Below are positions 24,351 to 38,799 of a stretch of DNA of 64,000 bases, one piece after another. Made by a program: the position numbers and the translations under genes. The notes beneath the pieces were generated by a model that saw nothing but the letters and a program-made list of their open reading frames with translations, did no database searches and was not told the DNA's origin. Position 1 is the stretch's first letter, and each line of letters opens with the position of its first letter. This stretch comes from Xylocopa sonorina (Eukaryota; Arthropoda; Insecta; Hymenoptera; Apidae): the NCBI RefSeq assembly GCF_050948175.1, contig NW_027490098.1:1860001-1924000 (forward strand), written 5' to 3'.

Positions 24351-26717
24351 TTGCAAGGAAATAGCGTTTGCAGATGTCTACGTATCGTAACATTAGAGTT
24401 CTTATGATTCTCAAAACGCGATATCGCATCTCATTTCTATGTTTCATCGTAAGATATAATATGATTTGCGAAGTGTTATGTATTCGTCGTCTACGATTCA
24501 AATGAATGTAAATGCGACACTTCCTTGGTAGGAAATGGCGTCTGGGGATGTCTAGGTATCACAGCAATAGAGCTCTAATGCTTCTTAAAACGCGATATCG
24601 CATCCCATTTCTATGTTTCATGGTAAGATATAATATGATTTGCGAAGTGTCATGTATTCCTCGTCTACGCTTCAAATGAATGTAAATGCGACACTTCCTT
24701 GCATGGAAATAGCGTTTGCAGATGTCTACGTATCGTAGCAATGGAGTTCTTATGATTCTTAAAACGCGATATCGCATCTCATTTCTATGTTTCATGGTAA
24801 GATATAATATGATTTGCGAAGTGTCATGTATTCCTCCTCTACACTTCAAATGAATGTAAATGCGACACTTCCTTGCAAGGAAATAGCGTTTGCAGATGTC
24901 TACGTATCGTAGCAATAGATTTCTAATGCTTCATAAAACGCGTTATCGCATCCCATTTCTATGTTTCATCGTGCGATATAATATGATTTGCGAAGTGTTA
25001 TGTATTCCTCGTCTACGATTCAAGTGAATGTAAATGCGACACTTCCTTGGTAGGAAATAGCGTCTGGGGATGTCTAGGTATCACAGCAATAGAGCTCTAA
25101 TGCTTCTTAAAACGCGATATCGCATCTCATTTCTATGTTTCATGGTAAGATATAATATGATTTGCGAAGTGTCATGTATTCCTCGTCTACGCTTCAAATG
25201 AATGTAAATGCGACACTTCCTTGCATGGAAATAGCGTTTGCAGATGTCTACGTATCGTAGCAATGGAGTTCTTATGATTCTTAAAACGCGATATCGCATC
25301 TCATTTCTATGTTTCATGGTAAGATATAATATGATTTGAGAAGTGTCATGTATTCCTCGTCTACACTTCAAATGAATGTAAATGCGACACTTCCTTGCAA
25401 GGAAATAGCGTTTGCAGATGTCTACGTATCGTAGCAATAGATTTCTAATGCTTCATAAAACGCGTTATCGCATCCCATTTCTATGTTTCATCGTACGATA
25501 TAATATGATTTGCGAAGTGTTATGTATTCCTCGTTTACACTTCAAATGAATGTAATTGCGACACTTCCTAGCAAGGAAATAGCGTTTGCAGATGTCTACG
25601 TATCGTAGCAATATATTTCTAATGCTTCTTAAAACGCGATATCGCATCTCATTTCTATGTTTCATGGTAAGATATAATATGATTTGCGAAGTGTCATGTA
25701 TTCCTCGTCTACACTTCAAATGAATGTAAATGCGACACTTCCTTGCAAGGAAATAGCGTTTGCAGATGTCTACGTATCGTAGCAATAGATTTCTAATGCT
25801 TCATAAAACGCGTTATCGCATCCCATTTCTATGTTTCATCGTGCGATATAATATGATTTGCGAAGTGTTATGTATTCCTCGTCTACGATTCAAATGAATG
25901 TAAATGCGACACTTCCTTGGTAGGAAATAGCGTCTGGGGATGTCTAGGTATCACAGCAATAGAGCTCTAATGCTTCTTAAAACGCGATATCGCACCTCAT
26001 TTCTATGTTTCATGGTAAGATATAATATGATTTGCGAAGTGTCATGTATTCCTCGTCTACGCTTCAAATGAATGTAAATGCGACACTTCCTTGCATGGAA
26101 ATAGCGTTTGCAGATGTCTACGTATCGTAGCAATGGAGTTCTTATGATTCTTAAAACGCGATATCGCATCTCATATCTATGTTTCATGGTAAGATATAAT
26201 ATTCATTGCGAAGTGTTATGTATTCCTCGTCTACGATTCAAATGAACGTAAATGCGACACTTCCTTGCAAGGAAATAGCGTTTGCAGATGTCTACGTATC
26301 GTAACATTAGAGTTCTTATGATTCTTAAAACGCGATATCGCATCTCATATATATGTTTCATGGTAAGATGTAATATGATATGCGAAGTGTTATATATTCC
26401 TCGTCTACACTTCAAATGAATGTAAATGCGACACTTCCTTGCATGGAAATAGCGTTTGCAGATGTCTACGTATCGTAGCAATAGATTTCTAATGCTTCTT
26501 AAAACGCGTTATCGCATCTCATTTCTATGTAACATGGTAAGATATAATATGATTTGCGAAGAGTCATGTATTCCTCGTCTACACTTCAAATGAATGTAAA
26601 TGCGACACTTTCTTGCATGGAAATAGCGTTTGCAGATGTCTACGTATCGTAGCAATAGATTTCTAATGCTTCTTAAAACGCGAGAACGCATATCATTTCT
26701 ATGTTTCATGGTAAGAT
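24340..26717. repeat. 25/23-monomer offset block, short copy
   Basis: Partner of 19,990-22,715 and two monomers shorter, with the join near 25,685. Apart from that loss, shared variants include 'gtttcatcgtgcgatataat', 'gacacttcctagcaagg' and 'tcgtagcaatatatttc'. Small private differences are present, such as 'cctcctctac' near 24,835. Confidence 0.83.
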
Positions 26718-27088
26718 ATAATATGATTTGCGAAGTGTTATGTATTCCTCGTCTACACTTCAAATGAATGTAAGTGCGACACTTCCTTGCATGGAAGTAG
26801 CGTTTGCAGATGTCTACGTATCGTAGCAATAGAGTTCTTATGATTCTTAAAACGCGATATCGCATCTCATTTCTATGTTTCATGGTAAGATATAATATGA
26901 TTTGGGAAGTGTTATGTATTCCTCGTCTACACTTCAAATGAATGTAAATGCGGCACTTCCTTGCATGGAAATAGCGTTTGCAGATATCTACGTATCGTAG
27001 CAATGGAGTACTTATAATACTTAAAACGCGATATCGCATCTCATTTCTATGTTTCATGGTAAGATATAATATGATTTGCGAAGTGTCA

Positions 27089-28004
27089 TGTATTCCTCGT
27101 CTACACTTCAAATGAATGTAAGTGCGACACTTCCTTGCATAGAAATAGCGTTTGCAGATGTCTACGTATCGTAGCAATGGAGTACTTATAATTCTTAAAA
27201 CGCGATATCGCATCTCATTTCTATGTTTCATGGTAAGATATAATATGATTTGCGAAGTGTCATGTATTCCTCGTCTACACTTCAAATGAATGTAAGTGCG
27301 ACACTTCCTTGCAAAGAAATAGCGTTTGCAGATGTCTACGTATCGTAGCAATAGATTTCTAATGCTTCTTAAAACGCGATATCGCATCTCATTTCTATGT
27401 TTCATGGCAAGATATAATATGATTTGCGAAGTGTTATGCATTCCTCGTCTACGATTCAAATGAATGTAAATGCGACACTTCCTTGCAAGGAAATAGCGTT
27501 TGCAAATGTCTACCTATCGTAGCAATAGTTTTCTAATGCTTCTTAAAACGCGATATCGCATCTCATTTCTATGTTTCATCGTAAGATATAATATGATTTG
27601 CGATGTGTCATGTATTCCTCGTCTACACTTCAAATGAATGTAAATGCGACACATCCTTGCATGGAAATAGCGTTTGCAGATGTCTACGTGCCGTAGCAAT
27701 AGAGTTCAAATGCTTCTTAAAACGAGATATTGCATCTCATATCTATGTTTCATGGTAAGATATAATTTTCATTGCGAAGTGTTATGTATTCCTCGTCTAC
27801 GATTCAAATGAACGTAAATGCGACACTTCCTTGCAAGGAAATAGCGTTTGCAGATGTCTACGTATCGTAACATTAGAGTTCTTATGATTCTTAAAACACG
27901 ATATCGCATCTCATTTCCATGTTTCATGGTAAGATATAATAAGATTTGCGAAGTGTTATGTATTCCTCGTCTACACTTCAAATGAATGTAAATGCGACAC
28001 TTCC
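27089..28004. repeat. 21-monomer offset duplication, copy B
   Basis: Partner of 23,435-24,350. Immediately to its right, the 'tctggggatgtctaggtatc' unit at 28,021 recurs at 40,549, exactly 12,528 bp (72 monomers) away. Confidence 0.82.
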
Positions 28005-31000
28005 TTGGTAGGAAATAGCGTCTGGGGATGTCTAGGTATCGCAGCAATAGAGCTCTAATGCTTCTTAAAACGCGATATCGCATCTCATTTCTATGTTTCA
28101 TGGTAAGATATTATATGATTTGCGAAGTGTTATGTATTCCTCGTCTACACTCCAAATGAATGTAAATGCGACACTTCCTTGCATGGAAATAGCGTTTGCA
28201 GATGTCTACGTATCGTAGCAATGGAGTTCTTATGATTCTTAAAACGCGATATCGCATCTCATTTCTATGTTTCATGGTAAGATATAATATTATTTGCGAA
28301 GTGTCATGTATTCCTCGTCTACACTTCAAATGAATGTAAATGCGACACTTCCTTGCTAGGAAATAGCGTCTGCAGATGTCTAGGTACCGTAGCAATAGAG
28401 TTCAAATGCTTCTTAAAACGAGATATTGCATCTCATATCTATGCTTCATGGTAAGATATAATATGATTTGCGAAGTGTTATGCATTCCTCGTCTACGATT
28501 CAAATGAATGTAAATGCGACACTTCCTTGCAAGGAAATAGCGTTTGCAGATGTCTACGTATCGTAGCAATAGATTTCTAATGCTTCTTAAAACGCGATAT
28601 CGCATCTCTTTTCTATGTTTCATGGTAAGATATTATATGATTTGCGAAGTGTTATGTATTCCTCGTCTACACTTCAAATGAATGTAAATGCGACACTTCC
28701 TTGCATGGAAATAGCGTTTGCAGATGTCTACGTATCGTAGCAATGGAGTTCTTATGATACTTAAAACGCGATATCGCATCTCATATCTATGTTTCATGGT
28801 AAGATATTATATGATTTGCGAAGTGTTATGTATTCCTCGTCTACACTTCAAATGAATGTAAGTGCGACACTTCCTTGCATGGAAATAGCGTTTGCAGATG
28901 TCTACGTATCGTAGCAATGGAGTTCTTATGATTCTTAAAACGCGATATCGCATCACATTTCTATGTTTCATGGTAAGATATAATATGATTTGCGAAGTGT
29001 TATGTATTCCTCGTCTACACTTCAAATGAATGTAAATGCGACACTTCCTTGCATGGAAATAGCGTTTGCAGATGTCTACGTATCGTAACATTAGAGTTCT
29101 TATGATTCTTAAAACGCGATATCGCATCTCATATCTATGTTTCATGGTAAGATGTAATATGATTTCCGAAGTGTTATGTATTCCTCGTCTACACTTCAAA
29201 TGAATGGAAATGCGACACTTCCTTGCAAAGATATAGCGTTTGCAGATGTCTACGTATCGTAGCAATAGTTTTCTAATGCTTCTTAAAACGCGATATCGCA
29301 GCTCATTTCTATGTTTCAAGGCAAGATATAATATGATTTGCGAAGTGTTATGCATTCCTCGTCTACGACTCAAATGAATGTAAATGCGACACTTCCTTGC
29401 AAGGAAATAGCGTTTGCAGATGTCTACCTATCGTAGCAATAGAGTTCTAATGCTTCTTAAAACGCGATATCGCATCCCATTTCTATGTTTCATCGTACGA
29501 TATAATATGATTTGCGAAGTGTTATGTATTCCTCGTCTACACTTCAAATGAATGTAATTGCGACACTTCCTAGCAAGGAAATAGCGTTTGCAGATGTCTA
29601 CCTATCGTAGCAATAGATTTCTAATGCTTCTTAAAACGCGATATCGCATCTCATTTCTATGTTTCATGGTAAGATATAATATGATTTCCGAAGTGTTATG
29701 TATTCCTCGTCTACACTTCAAATGAATGGAAATGCGACACTTCCTTGCAAAGGAATAGCGTTTGCAGATGTCTACGTATCGTAGCAATAGTTTTCTAATG
29801 CTTCTTAAAACGCGATATCGCAGCTCATTTCTATGTTTCATGGCAAGATATAATATGATTTGCGAAGTGTTATGCATTCCTCGTCTACGATTCAAATGAA
29901 TGTAAATGCGACACTTCCTTGCAAGGAAATAGCGTTTGCAGATGTCTACCTATCGTAGCAATAGAGTTCTAATGCTTCTTAAAACGCGATTTCGCATCTC
30001 ATTTTTATGTTTCATGGTAAGATATAATATTCATTGCGAAGTGTTATGTTTTCCTCGTCTACGATTCAAATGAACGTAAACGCGACACTTCCTTGCAAGG
30101 AAATAGCGCTTGCAGATGTCTACGTATCGTAACATTAGAGTTCTTATGATTCTTAAAACGCGATATCGCATCTCATATCTATGTTTCATGGTAAGATGTA
30201 ATATGATTTGCGAAGTGTTATGTATTCCTCGTCTACACTTCAAATGAATGTAAATGCGACACTTCCTTGCATGGAAATAGCGTTTGCAGATGTCTACGTA
30301 TCGTAGCAATGGAGTTCTTATGATTCTTAAAACGCGATATCGCATCTCATTTCTATGTTTCATGGTAGGATATAATATGATTTGCGAAGTGTTATGTATT
30401 CCTCGTCTACACTCCAAATGAATGTAAATGCGACACTTCCTTGCAAGGAAATAGCGTTTGCAGATGTCTACGTATCGTAGCAATAGATTTCTAATGCTTC
30501 TTAAAACGCGATATCGCATCCCATTTCTATGTTTCATCGTAAGATATAATATGATTTGCGAAGTGTTATGTATTCCTCGTCTACACTTCAAATGAATGTA
30601 ATTGCGACACTTCCTAGCAAGGAAATAGCGTTTGCAGATGTCTACCTATCGTAGCAATAGATTTCTAATGCTTCTTAAAACGCGATATCGCATCTCATTT
30701 CTATGTTTCATGGTAAGATATAATATGATTTCCGAAGTGTTACGTATTCCTCGTCTACACTTCAAATGAATGGAAATGCGACACTTCCTTGCAAAGATAT
30801 AGCGTTTGCAGATGTCTACGTATCGTAGCAATAGTTTTCTAATGCTTCTTAAAACGCGATATCGCAGCTCATTTCTATGTTTCAAGGCAAGATATAATAT
30901 GATTTGCGAAGTGTTATGCATTCCTCGTCTACGACTCAAATGAATGTAAATGCGACACTTCCTTGCAAGGAAATAGCGTTTGCAGATGTCTACGTATCGT

Positions 31001-34000
31001 AACATTAGAGTTCTTATGATTCTTAAAACGCGATATCGCATATCATATCTATGTTTCATGGTAAGATGTAATATGATTTGCGATGTGTTATATATTCCTC
31101 GTCTACACTTCAAATGAATGTAAATGCGACACTTCCTTGCATGGAAATAGCGTTTGCAGATGTCTACCTATCGTAGCAATAGAGTTCTAATGCTTCTTAA
31201 AACGCGATATCGCATCTCATTTCTATGTTTCATGGTAAGATATAATATTCATTGCGAAGTGTTATGTATTCCTCGTCTACGATTCAAATGAATGTAATTG
31301 CGACACTTCCTAGCAAGGAAATAGCGTTTGCAGATGTCTACGTATCGTAACATTAGAGTTCTTATGATTCTTAAAACGCGATATCGCATATCATATCTAT
31401 GTTTCATGGTAAGATGTAATATGATTTGCGATGTGTTATATATTCCTCGTCTACACTTCAAATGAATGTAAATGCGACACTTCCTTGCATGGAAATAGCG
31501 TTTGCAGATGTCTACGTATCGTAGCAATGGAGTTCTTATAATTCTTAAAACGCGATATCGCATCTCATTTCTATGTTTCATCGTAAGATATAATATGATT
31601 TGCGAAGTGTTATGTATTCCTCGCCTACACTTCAAATGAATGTAATTGCGACACTTCCTTGCATGGAAATAGCGTTTGCAGATGTCTACGTATCGTAGCA
31701 ATGGAGTTCTTATGATTCTTAAAACGCGATATCGCATCTCATTTCTATGTTTCATGGTAAGATATAATATGATTTGCGAAGTGTTATGTATTCCTCGTCT
31801 ACACTTCAAATGAATGTAAATGCGACACTTCCCTGCATGGAGATAGCGTTTGCAGATGTCTACGTATCGTAGCAATGGAGTTCTTATGACTCTTAAAACG
31901 CGATATCGCATCTCATTTCTATGTTTCATGGTAAGATATAATATGATTTGCGAAGTGTTATGTATTCCTCGTCTACACTTCAAATGAATGTAAATGCGAC
32001 ACTTCCCTGCATGGAAATAGCGTTTGCAGATGTCTACGTATCGTAGCAATGGAGTTCTTATGATTCTTAAAACGCGATATCGCATCTCATTTCTATGTTT
32101 CATGGTAAGATATAATATGATTTGCGAAGTATTATGTATTCCTCGTCTACACTTCAAATGAATGTAAATGCGACACTTCCTTGCATGGAAATAGCGTTTG
32201 CTGATGTCTACGTATCGTAGCACTAGATTTCTAATGCTTCTTAAAACGCGATATCGCATCTCATTTCTATGTTTCATGGCAAGATATAATATTCATTGCG
32301 AAGTGTTATGTATTCCTCGTCTACGATTCAAATGAACGTAAATGCGACACTTCCTTGCAAGGAAATAGCGTTTGCAGATGTCTACGTATCGTAACATTAG
32401 AGTTCTTATGATTCTTAAAACGCGATATCGCATCTCATATCTATGTTTCATGGTAAGATGTAATATGATATGCGATGTGTTATATATTCCTCGTCTACAC
32501 TTCAAATGAATGTAAATGCGACACTTCCTTGCATGGAAATAGCGTTTGCAGATGTCTACGTATCGTAGCAATGGAGTTCTTATGATTCTTAAAACGCGAT
32601 ATCGCATCTCATTTCTATGTTTCATGGTAGGATATAATATGATTTGCGAAGTGTTATGTATTCCTCGTCTACACTCCAAATGAATGTAAATGCGACACTT
32701 CCTTGCAAGGAAATAGCGTTTGCAGATGTCTACGTATCGTAGCAATAGATTTCTAATGCTTCTTAAAACGCGATATCGCATCCCATTTCTATGTTTCATC
32801 GTACGATATAATATGATTTGCGAAGTGTTATGTATTCCTCGTCTACACTTCAAATGAATGTAATTGCGACACTTCCTAGCAAGGAAATAGCGTCTGCAGA
32901 TGTCTACCTATCGTAGCAATAGATTTCTAATGCTTCTTAAAACGCGATATCGCATCTCATTTCTATGTTTCATGGTAAGATATAATATGATTTCCGAAGT
33001 GTTATGTATTCCTCGTCTACACTTCAAATGAATGGAAATGCGACACTTCCTTGCAAAGAAATAGCGTTTGCAGATGTCTACGTATCGTAGCAATAGTTTT
33101 CTAATGCTTCTTAAAACGCGATATCGCAGCTCATTTCTATGTTTCATGGCAAGATATAATATGATTTGCGAAGTGTTATGCATTCCTTGTCTACGATTCA
33201 AATGAATGTAAATGCGACACTTCCTTGCAAGGAAATAGCGTTTGCAGATGTCTACCTATCGTAGCAATAGAGTTCTAATGCTTCTTAAAACGCGATATCG
33301 CATCTCATTTCTATGTTTCATGGTAAGATATAATATTCATTGCGATGTGTTATGTATTCCTCGTCTACGATTCAAATGAACGTAAATGCGACACTTCCTT
33401 GCAAGGAAGTAGCGTTTGCAGATGTCTACGTATCGTAACATTAGAGTTCTTATGATTCTTAAAACGCGATATCGCATATCATATTTATGTTTCATGGTAA
33501 GATGTAATATGGTTTGCGATGTGTTATATATTCCTCGTCTACACTTCAAATGAATGTAAATGCGACACTTCCTTGCATGGAAATAGCGTTTGCAGATGTC
33601 TACGTATCGTAGCAATGGAGTTCTTATGACTCTTAAAACGCGATATCGCATCTCATTTCTATGTTTCATGGTAAGATATAATATGATTTGTGAAGTGTTA
33701 TGTATTCCTCGTCTACACTTCAAATGAATGGAGATGCGACACTTCCTTGCAATGAAATAGCGTTTGCAGATGTCTGCGTATCGTAGCAATAGATTTCTAA
33801 TGCTTCTTAAAACGCGATATCGCAGCTCATTTCTATGTTTCATGGCAAGATATAATATGATTTGCGAAGTGTTATGCATTCCTCGTCTACGATTCAAATG
33901 AATGTAAATGCGACACTTCCTTGCAAGGAAATAGCGTTTGCAGATGTCTACGTATCGTAGCAATAGATTTCTAATGCTTCTTAAAACGCGATATCGCATC

Positions 34001-34159
34001 TCTTTTCTATGTTTCATGGTAAGATATTATATGATTTGCGAAGTGTTATGTATTCCTCGTCTACACTTCAAATGAATGTAAATGTGACACTTCCTTGCAT
34101 GGAAATAGCGTTTGCAGATGTCTACGTATCGTAGCAATGGAGTTCTTATGATACTTAAA

Positions 34160-36770
34160 ACGCGATATCGCATCTCATATCTATGTTTCATGGTAAGATA
34201 TTATATGATTTGCGAAGTGTTATGTATTCCTCGTCTACACTTCAAATGAATGTAAGTGCGACACTTCCTTGCATGGAAATAGCGTTTGCAGATGTCTACG
34301 TATCGTAGCAATGGAGTTCTTATGATTCTTAAAACGCGATATCGCATCACATTTCTATGTTTCATGGTAAGATATAATATGATTTGCGAAGTGTTATGTA
34401 TTCCTCGTCTACACTTCAAATGAATGTAAATGCGACACTTCCTTGCATGGAAATAGCGTTTGCAGATGTCTACGTATCGTAGCAATAGGTTTCTAATGCT
34501 TCTTAAAACGCGATATCGCATCTCATTTCTATGTTTCATGGTAAGATATAATATGATTTGCGAAGTGTTATGTATTCCTCGTCTACACTTCAAATGAATG
34601 TAAATGCGACACTTCCTTGCATGGAAATAGCGTTTGCAGATGTCTACGTATCGTAGCAATGGAGTTCTTATGATTCTTAAAACGCGATATCGCATCTCAT
34701 TTCTATGTTTCATGGTAAGATATAATATGATTTGCGAAGTGTCATGTATTCTTCGTCTACACTTCAAATGAATGTAAATGCGACACTTCCTTGCAAAGAA
34801 ATAGCGTTTGCAGATGTCTACGTATCGTAGCAATAGATTTCTAATGCTTCTTAAAACGCGATATCGCATCTCATTTCTATGTTTCATGGCAAGATATAAT
34901 ATGATTTGCGAAGTGTTATGCATTCCTGGTCTACGATTCAAATGAATGTAAATGCGACACTTCCTTGCAAGGAAATAGCGTTTGCAGATGTCTACCTATC
35001 GTAGCAATAGAGTTCTAATGCTTCTTAAAACGCGATATCGCATCTCATATCTATGTTTCATGGTAAGATATTATATGATTTCCGAAGTGTTATGTATTCC
35101 TCGTCTACACTTCAAATGAATGTAAGTGCGACACTTCCTTGCATGGAAATAGCGTTTGCAGATGTCTACGTATCGTAGCAATGGAGTTCTTATGATTCTT
35201 AAAACGCGATATCGCATCACATTTCTATGTTTCATGGTAAGATATAATATGATTTGCGAAGTGTTATGTATTCCTCGTCTACACTTCAAATGAATGTAAA
35301 TGCGACACTTCCTTGCATGGAAATAGCGTTTGCAGATGTCTACGTATCGTAGCAATAGGTTTCTAATGCTTCTTAAAACGCGATATCGCATCTCATTTCT
35401 ATGTTTCATGGTAAGATATAATATGATTTGCGAAGTGTTATGTATTCCTCGTCTACACTTCAAATGAATGTAAATGCGACACTTCCTTGCATGGAAATAG
35501 CGTTTGCAGATGTCTACGTATCGTAGCAATGGAGTTCTTATGATTCTTAAAACGCGATATCGCATCTCATTTCTATGTTTCATGGTAAGATATAATATGA
35601 TTTGCGAAGTGTCATGTATTCTTCGTCTACACTTCAAATGAATGTAAATGCGACACTTCCTTGCAAAGAAATAGCGTTTGCAGATGTCTACGTATCGTAG
35701 CAATAGATTTCTAATGCTTCTTAAAACGCGATATCGCATCTCATTTCTATGTTTCATGGCAAGATATAATATGATTTGCGAAGTGTTATGCATTCCTGGT
35801 CTACGATTCAAATGAATGTAAATGCGACACTTCCTTGCAAGGAAATAGCGTTTGCAGATGTCTACCTATCGTAGCAATAGAGTTCTAATGCTTCTTAAAA
35901 CGCGATATCGCATCTCATATCTATGTTTCATGGTAAGATATTATATGATTTCCGAAGTGTTATGTATTCCTCGTCTACACTTCAAATGAATGTAAGTGCG
36001 ACACTTCCTTGCATGGAAATAGCGTTTGCAGATGTCTACGTATCGTAGCAATGGAGTTCTTATGATTCTTAAAACGCGATATCGCATCACATTTCTATGT
36101 TTCATGGTAAGATATAATATGATTTGCGAAGTGTTATGTATTCCTCGTCTACACTTCAAATGAATGTAAATGCGACACTTCCTTGCATGGAAATAGCGTT
36201 TGCAGATGTCTACGTATCGTAGCAATAGGTTTCTAATGCTTCTTAAAACGCGATATCGCATCTCATTTCTATGTTTCATGGTAAGATATAATATGATTTG
36301 CGAAGTGTTATGTATTCCTCGTCTACACTTCAAATGAATGTAAATGCGACACTTCCTTGCATGGAAATAGCGTTTGCAGATGTCTACGTATCGTAGCAAT
36401 GGAGTTCTTATGATTCTTAAAACGCGATATCGCATCTCATTTCTATGTTTCATGGTAAGATATAATATGATTTGCGAAGTGTCATGTATTCTTCGTCTAC
36501 ACTTCAAGTGAATGTAAATGCGACACTTCCTTGCAAAGAAATAGCGTTTGCAGATGTCTACGTATCGTAGCAATAGATTTCTAATGCTTCTTAAAACGCG
36601 ATATCGCATCTCATTTCTATGTTTCATGGCAAGATATAATATGATTTGCGAAGTGTTATGCATTCCTGGTCTACGATTCAAATGAATGTAAATGCGACAC
36701 TTCCTTGCAAGGAAATAGCGTTTGCAGATGTCTACCTATCGTAGCAATAGAGTTCTAATGCTACTTAAAA
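34160..36770. repeat. 5-monomer higher-order repeat, three tandem copies
   Basis: Three consecutive 870-bp units (about 34,160-35,029, 35,030-35,899 and 35,900-36,770). Diagnostic variants fall exactly 870 bp apart: 'gcatcacatttc' near 34,345/35,215/36,085, 'aataggtttc' near 34,485/35,355/36,225, 'attcttcgtc' near 34,749/35,619/36,489 and 'attcctggtc' near 34,922/35,792/36,662. Few differences were seen, for example 'gatttgcgaag' in copy 1 against 'gatttccgaag' in copies 2 and 3, and 'cttcaagtg' in copy 3. Such near-identity implies very recent amplification. Confidence 0.92.
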
Positions 36771-37369
36771 CGCGATATCGCATCTCATTTCTATGTTTCA
36801 TGGTAAGATATAATATTCATTGCGAAGTGTTATGTTTTCCTCGTCTGCGATTCAAATGAACGTAAACGCGACACTTCCTTGCAAGGAAATAGCGTTTGCA
36901 GATGTCTACGTATCGTAACATTAGAGTTCTTATGATTCTTAAAACGCGATATCGCATCTCATATCTATGTTTCATGGTAAGATGTAATATGATTTGCGAA
37001 GTGTTATGTATTCCTCGTCTACACTTCAAATGAATGTAAATGCGACACTTCCTTGCATGGAAATAGCGTTTGCAGATGTCTACGTATCGTAGCAATGGAG
37101 TTCTTATGATTCTTAAAACGCGATATCGCATCTCATTTCTATGTTTCATGGTAGGATATAATATGATTTGCGAAGTGTTATGTATTCCTCGTCTACACTC
37201 CAAATGAATGTAAATGCGACACTTCCTTGCAAGGAAATAGCGTTTGCAGATGTCTACGTATCGTAGCAATAGATTTCTAATGCTTCTTAAAACGCGATAT
37301 CGCATCCCATTTCTATGTTTCATCGTACGATATAATATGATTTGCGAAGTGTTATGTATTCCTCGTCTA

Positions 37370-38600
37370 CACTTCAAATGAATGTAAATGCGACACTTCC
37401 TTGCATGGAAATAGCGTTTGCAGATGTCTACGTATCGTAGCAATGGAGTTCTTATGATTCTTAAAACGCGATATCGCATCTCATTTCTATGTTTCATGGT
37501 AAGATATAATATGATTTGCGAAGTGTCATGTATTCTTCGTCAACACTTCAAATGAATGTAAATGCGACACTTCCTTGCAAAGAAATAGCGTTTGCAGATG
37601 TCTACGTATCGTAGCAATAGATTTCTAATGCTTCTTAAAACGCGATATCGCATCTCATTTCTATGTTTCATGGCAAGATATAATATGATTTGCGAAGTGT
37701 TATGCATTCCTGGTCTACGATTCAAATGAATGTAAATGCGACACTTCCTTGCAAGGAAATAGCGTTTGCAGATGTCTACCTATCGTAGCAATAGAGTTCT
37801 AATGCTTCTTAAAACGCGATATCGCATCTCATATCTATGTTTCATGGTAAGATATTATATGATTTGCGAAGTGTTATGTATTCCTCGTCTACACTTCAAA
37901 TGAATGTAAGTGCGACACTTCCTTGCATGGAAATAGCGTTTGCAGATGTCTACGTATCGTAGCAATGGAGTTCTTATGATTCTTAAAACGCGATATCGCA
38001 TCACATTTCTATGTTTCATGGTAAGATATAATATGATTTGCGAAGTGTTATGTATTCCTCGTCTACACTTCAAATGAATGTAAATGCGACACTTCCTTGC
38101 ATGGAAATAGCGTTTGCAGATGTCTACGTATCGTAGCAATAGGTTTCTAATGCTTCTTAAAACGCGATATCGCATCTCATTTCTATGTTTCATGGTAAGA
38201 TATAATATGATTTGCGAAGTGTTATGTATTCCTCGTCTACACTTCAAATGAATGTAAATGCGACACTTCCTTGCATGGAAATAGCGTTTGCAGATGTCTA
38301 CGTATCGTAGCAATGGAGTTCTTATGATTCTTAAAACGCGATATCGCATCTCATTTCTATGTTTCATGGTAAGATATAATATGATTTGCGAAGTGTCATG
38401 TATTCTTCGTCTACACTTCAAATGAATGTAAATGCGACACTTCCTTGCAAAGAAATAGCGTTTGCAGATGTCTACGTATCGTAGCAATAGATTTCTAATG
38501 CTTCTTAAAACGCGATATCGCATCTCATTTCTATGTTTCATGGCAAGATATAATATGATTTGCGAAGTGTTATGCATTCCTGGTCTACGATTCAAATGAA
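37370..38600. repeat. 5-monomer higher-order repeat, further 1.4 copies
   Basis: The same 870-bp unit resumes after about 600 bp of other monomers. A partial copy carries 'attcttcgtc' near 37,532 and 'attcctggtc' near 37,707, followed by a complete one with 'gcatcacatttc' near 38,000, 'aataggtttc' near 38,140, 'attcttcgtc' near 38,402 and 'attcctggtc' near 38,578. The match ends near 38,597, where 'gaacgtaaacgcg' replaces 'gaatgtaaatgcg'. Confidence 0.88.
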
Positions 38601-38799
38601 CGTAAACGCGACACTTCCTTGCATGGAAATAGCGTTTGCAGATGTCTACGTATCGTAGCAATGGAGTTCTTATAATTCTTAAAACGCGATATCGCATCTC
38701 ATTTCTATGTTTCATCGTAAGATATAATATGATTTGCGAAGTGTTATGTATTCCTCGTCTACACTTCAAATGAATGGAAATGCGACACTTCCTTGCAAA

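Larger units (their letters stand above)
1..28400. repeat. Array domain I
   Basis: This stretch contains only satellite monomers. It is marked by recurring units with 'ggtaggaaatagcgtctggg' followed by 'gatgtctaggtatcacagc' (for example near 1, 1,045, 8,350, 8,870, 10,440, 12,870, 20,180, 24,530 and 25,920). Only two length changes occur: a 1-bp loss near 4,605 and a 1-bp gain near 14,402. Long duplicated blocks at offsets of 14, 21, 23, 25 and 32 monomers dominate it. The right edge is soft and set by the drop in the marker class. Confidence 0.65.
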
